From the NCBI GenBank assembly GCA_015061245.1, contig SUWY01000009.1, forward strand, positions 1 to 64,000: a stretch of 64,000 nucleotides of DNA, given 5' to 3'. Each line of letters opens with the position of its first letter. The stretch's first letter is position 1. The position numbers and the translations under genes were made by a program. Below, in pieces: positions 16,430 to 24,641 of the stretch. A model generated the notes under the pieces. That model did no database searches and had not been told where the DNA came from. It saw only the letters and a program-made list of their open reading frames with translations. The stretch comes from Bacteroidales bacterium (lineage in GTDB: Bacteria > Bacteroidota > Bacteroidia > Bacteroidales > Marinifilaceae).

Positions 16430-18454
16430 ATGAACATTATTGACAGAGCTTCGGATAATATCCGAATTCTTGCAGCCTCTATGGTTGAGAAATCAAAGTC
16501 TGGACACCCAGGTGGTGCTATGGGTGGAGCTGACTTTGTTAACGTATTGTACTCTCAGTTCTTGAACTTTGATCCAGATGATTTGCAGTGGCCATTCCGT
16601 GACCGTTTCATTTTGGATCCAGGACACATGGCTCCTATGTTGTACTCTGTTTTGAGTATGATTGGTGCTTATACTATGGAGGAGTTGCAGACTCTTCGTC
16701 AGTGGGGTAGTGTATGTCCAGGACACCCTGAGATTGATCAGGCTCGCGGAGTTGAGAATACTTCAGGTCCTCTTGGACAAGGCTGTGCTATGGCAGTTGG
16801 AGCTGCTATTGCTGAGCGTTTCTTGGTTGCTCGTTTCGGAGAGTGGATGGCTCACAAGACATATTCATACATCTCTGATGGTGCTGTAGAGGAGGAGATC
16901 AGCCAGGCTGCAGGTCGTATTGCAGGAACTCTTGGTTTGTCTAACTTGATTATGTTCTATGACTCTAATAACATTCAGTTGTCAACAAAGGTTGACCATG
17001 TTATGAAAGAGGATACAGCTAAGAAGTACGAGGCTTGGGGTTGGGATGTTATCACAGTTAACGGAAACAACGCTGAGGAGTTGATTGCTGCTATTAAGAA
17101 GGCTCAGGCTGCTACAGAGAAACCAACCTTGATTATTGGTAATACTTTGATGGCTAAGGGCGCTTTGACAGCTGCTTGCGAGGATTTCTCTAATACTGTT
17201 TCTACCCATGGACAGCCATTGTCTGCTGCAGGTGCATGTATCAACGAGACAATTAAGGGCTTGGGTGGTGATCCTGAGAACCCATTCGTAATCTTCGATG
17301 AGGTTAAGGAGTACTATGCTAATTGCTTGGATGCAAAACGTAAATATGTTGCAGCTAAGAAGGCTGAGTATGCTGCATGGCAGGAGGCTAACCCAGAGTT
17401 GGCTGCTCAGTTGAAGGCTTATTTGGCTGGTGATATGGCTGCTGTTGATTTCAAGGCTATTGCTCACAAACCAGGTGTTGCTACACGTCAGGCTTCTGCA
17501 GATGTATTGGTTGAGTTGGCTAAGGCTTACGATAACTTCATCGTATCTTCAGCTGACTTGTCAAACTCTGATAAGACAGATGGATATATTAAGGGTGGTG
17601 CTCGCGACCTTGTTAAGGGAGATTTCAGTGGTAAGTTCTTCCAGGCTGGTGTTGCTGAGTTGACAATGGCTTGTATCTGTAATGGTATCGCTCTTCACGG
17701 AGGTGCTCGTACAGCTTGTGCTACATTCATGTTCTGTTCAGACTATATGAAGCCAGCTTTGCGTTTGTCTGCTTTGATGGAGTTGCCTGTTATCTATATC
17801 TGGTCTCACGATTCATTCCGTGTAGGAGAGGATGGACCTACTCACGAGCCTGTTGAGCATGAGGCACAGTTGCGTTTGATGGAGCAGTTGAAGAATCACC
17901 ACGGAGAGAATAGCGTATTGGTATTGCGTCCTGCTGATGCTGCTGAGACAAGCGTATGTTGGAAGATGGCTATCGAGAATACCAAGACTCCTACAGCTTT
18001 GATTCTTTCTCGTCAGAACATTAAGGATCTTCCAGCTGCTGCTGATCGTTATGATGAGGCTTTGCAGGCTGAGAAGGGTGGTTACATTGTAACCAAGACA
18101 GGTGCTGAGCCAAAGGTTGTATTGTTGGCTTCAGGTTCTGAGGTTGCTACTTTGGTTGAGGCTGCTGAGCTTCTTAAGGAGCGTGACGGAATTGCTGCTC
18201 AGATTGTTTCTGTTCCATCTGAGGGATTGTTCCGCAATCAGGCTAAGGAGTACCAGGAGGAGGTTATCCCTGCTGCATTGCCTAAGTTCGGTTTGACTGC
18301 AGGTCTTCCTGTAACATTGGCCGGATTGGTTGGCGCTAATGGTACTGTATATGGATTGGATCACTTCGGTTATTCAGCTCCTGCAAAGGTTTTGGATGAG
18401 AAGTTCGGATTCACCGGCGAGAATATCTACAACGAGATTAAGAAGTTGTTCTAA
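16430..18454 (+). CDS. tkt: Transketolase
   Basis: This is a thiamine-diphosphate enzyme that transfers two-carbon units between sugar phosphates in the non-oxidative pentose phosphate pathway. Its 674 residues equal the usual full length. The substrate/TPP region KSGHPGGAMGGAD is at residues 23-35, the TPP motif reads SDGAVEEE...SNNIQL (about 149-183, with Ser in place of the first Gly of GDG), and the pyrimidine domain has HGGARTACATF and EDGPTHEPVEH. Its codons (TTG, GCT, AAG, GGT) are strongly biased, as in rpsA below, which suggests high expression. It is monocistronic, with its own promoter and terminator. Confidence 0.96.
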   Translation: MNIIDRASDNIRILAASMVEKSKSGHPGGAMGGADFVNVLYSQFLNFDPDDLQWPFRDRFILDPGHMAPMLYSVLSMIGAYTMEELQTLRQWGSVCPGHPEIDQARGVENTSGPLGQGCAMAVGAAIAERFLVARFGEWMAHKTYSYISDGAVEEEISQAAGRIAGTLGLSNLIMFYDSNNIQLSTKVDHVMKEDTAKKYEAWGWDVITVNGNNAEELIAAIKKAQAATEKPTLIIGNTLMAKGALTAACEDFSNTVSTHGQPLSAAGACINETIKGLGGDPENPFVIFDEVKEYYANCLDAKRKYVAAKKAEYAAWQEANPELAAQLKAYLAGDMAAVDFKAIAHKPGVATRQASADVLVELAKAYDNFIVSSADLSNSDKTDGYIKGGARDLVKGDFSGKFFQAGVAELTMACICNGIALHGGARTACATFMFCSDYMKPALRLSALMELPVIYIWSHDSFRVGEDGPTHEPVEHEAQLRLMEQLKNHHGENSVLVLRPADAAETSVCWKMAIENTKTPTALILSRQNIKDLPAAADRYDEALQAEKGGYIVTKTGAEPKVVLLASGSEVATLVEAAELLKERDGIAAQIVSVPSEGLFRNQAKEYQEEVIPAALPKFGLTAGLPVTLAGLVGANGTVYGLDHFGYSAPAKVLDEKFGFTGENIYNEIKKLF

Positions 18455-18481
18455 TATTTATATTAGGTCCAAATTGTAATG

Positions 18482-18505
18482 GGGTCGAGGCATAAGTCTC
18501 GGCCC
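18482..18505 (+). terminator. Hairpin terminator after tkt
   Basis: GGGTCGAG pairs with CTCGGCCC across an 8-base loop (one G-T pair), followed by an A/T-rich tail ATTTATTT. It lies 28 bases after the stop codon. Confidence 0.6.
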
Positions 18506-18595
18506 TATTTATTTGGGGGGAAGAAGTAAAAACTTAAAAAACATTAAATGTTAATTTTTTTTTTAATGGCTCTTTTACGTTTATATCCTCTTTTC

Positions 18596-18603
18596 TATTT
18601 TTG
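18596..18603 (+). promoter_or_regulatory. -7 promoter box for the first GLUG lipoprotein
   Basis: TATTTTTG, 20 bases upstream of the start codon, in an A+T-rich gap. The -33 element is unclear. Confidence 0.45.
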
Positions 18604-18623
18604 TAAAAATTTATATTTAGATT

Positions 18624-21602
18624 ATGAAGACTCTATTTTCACTTTTAGGGATGGTAATGATGCTGGCAATGGTTTCAGTGTCATGTGCTGATGATGAATT
18701 GAATGGGAGCCGATATAGCTCTCAAGTGATTGAAAACGGTAATATGAAATTCTCCTCTTTCATTATTCCATATATCTGGGAGGATATTTTAGAACCTTCA
18801 GATAATACAACAATTACTTTAATAGGTGTGCAAAATAAATTGGGAGTCCATGAATTCGTGGCTACAATTACAAATATTGCAGCTGATAGTTGTGAAGTAA
18901 GGATAGATATGCCAATCGAGGTGAATATCCCTGATGGCAAATATGTTATGCAGCTAAAACAAGGAGAGTGGTCTGCTCGCGAGAGTTTTGTTGTTCACTT
19001 TAAAGATAATCATCTGTGTATGATATCTGCATCGAGTGATCCATACTCTTCTTTGTATGACTCTAACACAGGAGCATATATGATCAAAAGTGCTTCTGAC
19101 TTTAAGAAGTTTTTGCAGGCGTTGAGTCAAGATGGAAACGATGCTAAGGGTAAAACTTTCAAGCAGACTGCAGATATAGACTGGAACGATATGAAGAATT
19201 CATTGAGTTATGGATTGGAGCATAGAGAGCATTTTGCGGGAGTCTATGATGGTGGTAACCATAAAATCCTTAATTTGAGCTTTTCGGGATCGGGTTCATC
19301 TGATAATGTGGATGTCGGACTGTTCCGTACTCTTAAGAATGGAGCGGAGATTAAGAATTTGATATTGGAATCGACTAACGCTTATGCGGGAGTTAAGGAG
19401 CGTGGAGGAATACTTGCCGGTAGCGCTTATGGAACTGTAAAGATTAACAATGTCGGGATAATGGGTACATTAGGCACCAATGGTTATGATAAAACAGGAA
19501 CCAATTTAGGCGGTTTGATTGGCTATGTTAAGGATGCAAATTTATCAATTGAGGGAGTAAACCTGAATATTACAATCATTAATGCTTATAAACATGTTGG
19601 AGGTTTGATAGGTTGGTTGGAGAATAGTCAACTCTCAATCCAGAAGGTATATACCCCCAATTATGAGATTAATATCTATGCAGATGGTTATATTGGTGGT
19701 TTTGTCGGAGTAGTAAAGAATTCATCTTTTAATATTTCCAAATCAGCATTAAATCATGCAGGAACTGCGCAGATGCCGGATTTGCACCTTATTCAAATTG
19801 GTGGTCAGGGAAAAGCAGGTGGTGTGATTGGCAGTATTGAGGCTTTGTCTGCCGCTTCAACAATTGAAGGAGTAGATATCAGAGTTCCTGTCGGAGGTCC
19901 ACAGGATAGATCGGGCGTTCATGAAGTTGGAGGCTTGGTTGGATATACATATCTAAGTAATACATTGACAATTCGGAATTGTTTTGTTGGAGGAAAGGTT
20001 GAAGGTAATACCAATGTCGGAGGATTTATAGGTGAAGTTAGGTTAAATGGTAATGATAAACTGAAATTTGAAGGCCTTAATGTCATTTCTCCACAAAAGT
20101 ATTCAAATGTTGAGATTAAAGGAAAGGTTCATGTTGGTGGTCTTATAGGCTATCTTCAACCAAATGAACACAGATTTGAAATTGGAGATCAAACAAAATT
20201 AATAACCAATGTAGTTGGAAACGGAGAGTGTATCGGAGGAATGATAGGCAGATGCACTGAGGGTACCATTAAGCTTACCAATAAAGCTATTATGATACAG
20301 GATTCAATGATGGTTGTATCTAATACAGGAGCAAATACCGGAGGATTTATTGGTCATGCGGTTAAGGTAACTATTGATGGTCAAAACAATTTTGATTTCC
20401 ATGGTTCGATTCCAAAATTTGAATCATTTACCCCGAATGTATTCTGTACTGTCAAAGGAAATAGTTATACCGGAGGTGCTATCGGTTACCTTTCAGAGTG
20501 TGCAATTGATGGATTGTGTGTTAAAGCAACAGTAACAGGTACTGATCAATATACCGGAGGCCTGTTTGGTTACACTCATTTCCATTGGGATGTTAAGATA
20601 TTGGATTGCACCTTTGATGGAATTGTTACAGGTAAGGCAAATAATACAGGAGGAATATCGGGATATTGCAGAAATAACGGTCGCTTCCAGGATTGTATCA
20701 ATTATGGTGAGGTAAGCGGAACAGACAATGTTGGTGGAATTGCTGGTAAGGTTGACTATTTTGAACACCCACCATACATATATTATTGTGTAAACGTTGG
20801 TAAGATAACCGGAACCGGCGATGTAGGCGGTATAGCCGGTTTTATGGATGGACAGCAGGATTGTAGCTCATGGACCAAGATTCATAAGTGTGGTAACTAT
20901 GGTGAGGTTTATTCATCGGGAGGCTATCATAACGGAGCCGGAGGAATTCTTGGTAGATGTAAGCAACGCCATGTTGAGGTTATCAACTGTGCAAATCATG
21001 GCTATATTCATGGTTCTGCCGAGCAGGTGGCCGGTATTGCAGGTTGGATTGGTCGTGATCCCTCGTCTTCTGTTGTTTGGTATCAAAGTAATAATGTTCA
21101 TGTCAGATATTGTGCAAACTTTGGTAATATAGCCTCTACATACGGCAATGCTTATATAGGAGGAATTTGTGGCTGGCAGGAGGAGGGAAATTCGGGAAGT
21201 TATACTCATTCACACCTTCAGGCTTGTTATAATTGCGGAGAGATATTAACAGATCATGATAGTGATACCGGAGGCCTATTGGGGTGTGCAGATACCTATG
21301 TAGCAACCGAGGATTGTATTAACTTTGGTAAAGTGCACTATGGTAATGTGGCTGTGGGAACTAAAAATGGAGATTCAATGATCGATGTTGATGATATATA
21401 CTATTTGGATGGTACCGGTATGACCTGGAAAGTAGATGGAGATAAGAAATTTACCAAGGCTGATATATCAAATAGGACAAAATTTGATGAATTGAATTGG
21501 GAAGAGCACTGGACTATGGGTTATTCTGTTTATTCAAGTGTGTTGGGTGGTCAGCATCCGGTTTTGCAGGTTTGCCCGTTCCAGAACGTTAAGTGGGAAT
21601 AG
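18624..21602 (+). CDS. Large GLUG-repeat surface lipoprotein (first of two)
   Basis: This is a 992-residue predicted surface lipoprotein. The signal ends VSVSC with Cys21 followed by ADDE, the acidic export pattern of Bacteroidetes surface lipoproteins. After an N-terminal beta domain (about 30-140), residues about 150-920 hold many GLUG-type repeats (VGGLIGWLE, VGGFIGEV, TGGFIGHA, VGGIAGKV and similar), which build right-handed beta-helices in adhesins. Cys residues recur in the later repeats (FQDCINYGEV, YYCVNVGKI), perhaps stabilising rungs. A role in adhesion or binding is likely but unproven. The stop codon directly adjoins a heptamer array leading to the paralogue. Confidence 0.82.
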   Translation: MKTLFSLLGMVMMLAMVSVSCADDELNGSRYSSQVIENGNMKFSSFIIPYIWEDILEPSDNTTITLIGVQNKLGVHEFVATITNIAADSCEVRIDMPIEVNIPDGKYVMQLKQGEWSARESFVVHFKDNHLCMISASSDPYSSLYDSNTGAYMIKSASDFKKFLQALSQDGNDAKGKTFKQTADIDWNDMKNSLSYGLEHREHFAGVYDGGNHKILNLSFSGSGSSDNVDVGLFRTLKNGAEIKNLILESTNAYAGVKERGGILAGSAYGTVKINNVGIMGTLGTNGYDKTGTNLGGLIGYVKDANLSIEGVNLNITIINAYKHVGGLIGWLENSQLSIQKVYTPNYEINIYADGYIGGFVGVVKNSSFNISKSALNHAGTAQMPDLHLIQIGGQGKAGGVIGSIEALSAASTIEGVDIRVPVGGPQDRSGVHEVGGLVGYTYLSNTLTIRNCFVGGKVEGNTNVGGFIGEVRLNGNDKLKFEGLNVISPQKYSNVEIKGKVHVGGLIGYLQPNEHRFEIGDQTKLITNVVGNGECIGGMIGRCTEGTIKLTNKAIMIQDSMMVVSNTGANTGGFIGHAVKVTIDGQNNFDFHGSIPKFESFTPNVFCTVKGNSYTGGAIGYLSECAIDGLCVKATVTGTDQYTGGLFGYTHFHWDVKILDCTFDGIVTGKANNTGGISGYCRNNGRFQDCINYGEVSGTDNVGGIAGKVDYFEHPPYIYYCVNVGKITGTGDVGGIAGFMDGQQDCSSWTKIHKCGNYGEVYSSGGYHNGAGGILGRCKQRHVEVINCANHGYIHGSAEQVAGIAGWIGRDPSSSVVWYQSNNVHVRYCANFGNIASTYGNAYIGGICGWQEEGNSGSYTHSHLQACYNCGEILTDHDSDTGGLLGCADTYVATEDCINFGKVHYGNVAVGTKNGDSMIDVDDIYYLDGTGMTWKVDGDKKFTKADISNRTKFDELNWEEHWTMGYSVYSSVLGGQHPVLQVCPFQNVKWE

Positions 21603-21644
21603 CAATTAGGAATTAGCAATTAGGAATTAGGAATTAGGAATTAG
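21603..21644 (+). repeat. Heptamer array 3, six perfect-length units filling the spacer between two GLUG genes
   Basis: The units are CAATTAG, GAATTAG, CAATTAG, GAATTAG, GAATTAG, GAATTAG. The array begins on the base after the first GLUG stop and ends one base before the second start, so it is essentially the entire intergenic region; no separate ribosome binding site is visible. Confidence 0.9.
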
Positions 21645-21645
21645 C

Positions 21646-24567
21646 ATGAGACGGTATTTTAGATATTTAATGTTACTGATTGCAGGAGTGCTATTTCTTG
21701 CATGTAACGATGAGGTGAATAATAAGGAGCCTCTGCCAACAGTGGATGATGAATATGTAGGTAGCGTTAAACATTTTTTGTTGGGCGACGAGACTGCAAA
21801 TTTCTCACAGAGCGATGTTCGCTGTTTTCTTATGACAGAGGATGGACAAACTATTATGCGTTATTGTACCCATAAACGTGTGGGTAATATATCGGAGGTC
21901 GAGTTGACGACAGGATTGAAGGATGGTGTTTATCGCTTGCTCTATTTTGAATATGATCTTCCCAGACAAAACAACGGCCCTCTTCAGACAAGAGAGTTTG
22001 GACTTGGAGGTAGAATAAAGGTGGCTAATGGTCAGGTTGTTATGTTGGATAACTATAACGCATCAATGGGCTTCTCAGGCGAGGGTACAAAAGAGTCTCC
22101 GTTTGTGATTACTTCGGCTAAGCATCTTGAGCGTTTGGCAAGTTTGGTAAATGGTACATTAACCAATAAGAGTGTAAATAATAGTACCTATTTTGCTCAA
22201 TATGCAGATATTGATGTTTGGGAGGTCTGTTGGGATTTCCCTGATGGTTATGGATGGTATCCGATTGGTTTTACAAATGTATTGCCATTCCGTGGTCACT
22301 ATAATGGTAAAGGACACTCTATTGAAGGGCTCTATTCATACAGAAATGTCTCAAGTGGAGTGGGATTGTTCGGATTTATCCATACTGCCGAGATTGATAG
22401 TGTTGTTCTTGAAGGGGCAGAGATTTATGGATTGTATGCCACAGGAGGCATTGCAGGAGCTGTTGTAACATCGGCAGGAAAGCGCGAGCCCTCGACCATA
22501 AACCATTGCAAGGTGATGAACTCTGTTATCTCCGGTGCAAGAGAGGTAAACGGAGATGTTGATACATGGAGTGCATCGATTGGTGGTATAGTTGGTGCGG
22601 TTGATGCATATGCAATATTCTTGGCCAATGGGTGTAGTGTTGATAGTGAAACGGTTGTTAATGGAGCCAATTGTGTAGGTGGTATTGCTGGTGGAGGTAA
22701 TCTTCGTTCAACAATTCAAATTTCCAATTGTAAGAATGCTGCTGCTGTAAGTGCAGCCTATGCAGCAGTAGGAGGAATTGTTGGAAGTGCCGATACCGTT
22801 TTTATCTCTGCTTGTATTAATAGCAACTCTATTACAGGTGCAATTAAATATACCGGTCCTGATGGTGTTAATCCGGGAATTTCTGCTGGGGGAATTATTG
22901 GAGGTGCCGGTTTGTCACTGATAACTGCATGTGTAAATTCGGGAAATGTAAAGGGATATGATGGAGTAGGTGGAATTATTGGTAGTACCCGTTTGGGAGA
23001 TGGTAATGAGACCTATTACAATACTACAAATTTGCGCTATTGCTTAAATAGTGGAAAAATTAGCGGAAATAGTAGTGTTGCAGGTCTTTGTGGAGAGGCT
23101 CAGATAACCGGTTATGCCTTGTGTAACAGAGGTGACGTTGATGGTCAGGAGAGTGTAGCCGGTGTTGTTGGATATGCTCCGATATCTGCTCTTTGTAACT
23201 GCGTAAATAGTGCTTCGGTTTTGGGTAATGAATATGTTGCCGGTGTTGTGGGGCAGAGTACTTATGGTTCGTTGGCTCTTAATCAGAATTACGGATCTAT
23301 TGAAGCTGAGAATTATGCAGCAGGAATTGCTGCATTGGTGGGTGATAATATCATTATTAATTACTGTGAAAATGGTGGAGACATAATGGTTAGAGGTTCA
23401 GAACCTAATGCAGGTGGTGTTGTAGCAAAGTTAGGTGTTCCAAGTGAGTGGGATGCATCTCGAATTGCAGGAGTAATTATTGGTAGTCTTGAAGTTGTAA
23501 CTGCACTTGCATCATTACCATGTGGCTTTGTAGTGGATAAGTTTGTAAACAGTAAGATATTGACTTTTGTATTGAAAGCTACTCCGGGATTGATCTACCT
23601 GCCTGCAGATTTATATTTCAATGTAGTAGGAGCAATAGACCTGGTCGATTCACAGAAGGCAGAAGATATGATTAGTGATAGTAATGAGCAGATAGGTATG
23701 CTGTGTGCAGATATAACCAGCCAACTTCAGGAGCTTAGAACAAGTAATGTGAAATGGCAACAATACAATGCCAATGTTGAGCGTTTGAGAAGTATGTGTG
23801 AGGCGCCTTCTCAGAGCAAGAATATCGATACATTGTTTGCAAATCTGAATACCATAAGAAATGAAAGAGTAGATGATCTTGAGAAGAAACAAGAGAAAAA
23901 AGATCTTATTCATCAGGCTGTAAGTGGTTGTTGTATAGTGATTGGAACAGTAGCTACGATTGTGGCAGCCATTCCAAGTGGAGGAGCAAGTGTAATGGCA
24001 TACGTTGGAACTTTTGCAACAGGAGCTGCTTTCGCCTCAGGTGTTATAGGTGGTGTGAATGGAATTGTGCAGTCGGTTACTGAATATTCCTATAACTCAT
24101 CAACAGTATCGCAAAATTTAAACCATGGCTCAATCTCTGCTCCTAATGCAACCGGAGGTTATATAGGAGGCTTAGTCGGAATAACTGCAGATTATTCAAT
24201 TGTGCGTGAGTGTTTGAATATCGGTGATTGTAATGCGCCTGGAGCAACCACAGGTCAATTGACAGGAAAAGCTAGTCCGGAGGCTGAGATTCATAACTCT
24301 CTTGTGCTTGGAAAAGCTTCAGGATGGAGTGGCTTTGCAGGTACAGATAAGTCATCTGTAACGTATGGAGGTTTATACTACTACCTGTCAGGTCAGACTA
24401 ATGTCAGTGGAAATTATGGAGATCAGGGAACAGAGTTGAATTCATCTCAATTGGGCAGTTCCGGTAGTTTCAGCGGATGGAGTATTGGCTCCGACAACTC
24501 ATTGTGGAGCATTCAGAGTGAAACATCGCCCGCCTATCCAATACCATTGAATTCCGAGGCAATGTAA
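21646..24567 (+). CDS. Large GLUG-repeat surface lipoprotein (second) with inserted helical membrane-active-looking domain
   Basis: This is a 973-residue lipoprotein with signal ending LFLAC (Cys20) then NDE. GLUG-type repeats occupy about residues 235-595 (VGGIAGG, VGGIVGS, AGGIIGG, VAGVVGY) and resume at about 830-895. Between them, about 600-815, is a non-repeat block: two hydrophobic stretches (606-628 and 636-662), a charged helical region (665-757), and a long Gly/Ala/Val-rich hydrophobic stretch (760-808). The first GLUG protein lacks it. The pattern resembles helical pore-forming or membrane-inserting domains, but no named family is recognised. It probably shares a transcript with the first GLUG gene and ends at a strong terminator. 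Confidence 0.8.
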   Translation: MRRYFRYLMLLIAGVLFLACNDEVNNKEPLPTVDDEYVGSVKHFLLGDETANFSQSDVRCFLMTEDGQTIMRYCTHKRVGNISEVELTTGLKDGVYRLLYFEYDLPRQNNGPLQTREFGLGGRIKVANGQVVMLDNYNASMGFSGEGTKESPFVITSAKHLERLASLVNGTLTNKSVNNSTYFAQYADIDVWEVCWDFPDGYGWYPIGFTNVLPFRGHYNGKGHSIEGLYSYRNVSSGVGLFGFIHTAEIDSVVLEGAEIYGLYATGGIAGAVVTSAGKREPSTINHCKVMNSVISGAREVNGDVDTWSASIGGIVGAVDAYAIFLANGCSVDSETVVNGANCVGGIAGGGNLRSTIQISNCKNAAAVSAAYAAVGGIVGSADTVFISACINSNSITGAIKYTGPDGVNPGISAGGIIGGAGLSLITACVNSGNVKGYDGVGGIIGSTRLGDGNETYYNTTNLRYCLNSGKISGNSSVAGLCGEAQITGYALCNRGDVDGQESVAGVVGYAPISALCNCVNSASVLGNEYVAGVVGQSTYGSLALNQNYGSIEAENYAAGIAALVGDNIIINYCENGGDIMVRGSEPNAGGVVAKLGVPSEWDASRIAGVIIGSLEVVTALASLPCGFVVDKFVNSKILTFVLKATPGLIYLPADLYFNVVGAIDLVDSQKAEDMISDSNEQIGMLCADITSQLQELRTSNVKWQQYNANVERLRSMCEAPSQSKNIDTLFANLNTIRNERVDDLEKKQEKKDLIHQAVSGCCIVIGTVATIVAAIPSGGASVMAYVGTFATGAAFASGVIGGVNGIVQSVTEYSYNSSTVSQNLNHGSISAPNATGGYIGGLVGITADYSIVRECLNIGDCNAPGATTGQLTGKASPEAEIHNSLVLGKASGWSGFAGTDKSSVTYGGLYYYLSGQTNVSGNYGDQGTELNSSQLGSSGSFSGWSIGSDNSLWSIQSETSPAYPIPLNSEAM

Positions 24568-24586
24568 GTGTAGTATTAATAAATAG

Positions 24587-24624
24587 TTCGCCCCTGCTTA
24601 AAAATGTTTCAAAGCAGGGGCGAA
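24587..24624. terminator. Strong bidirectional terminator
   Basis: The 13-bp arms TTCGCCCCTGCTT (24587-24599) and AAGCAGGGGCGAA (24612-24624) are perfect, with a 12-base loop, followed by ATTTTTATT on the plus side. It serves the GLUG transcript and, from the other side, the rel gene ending at 24642. Confidence 0.9.
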
Positions 24625-24641
24625 ATTTTTATTGTTGAATA

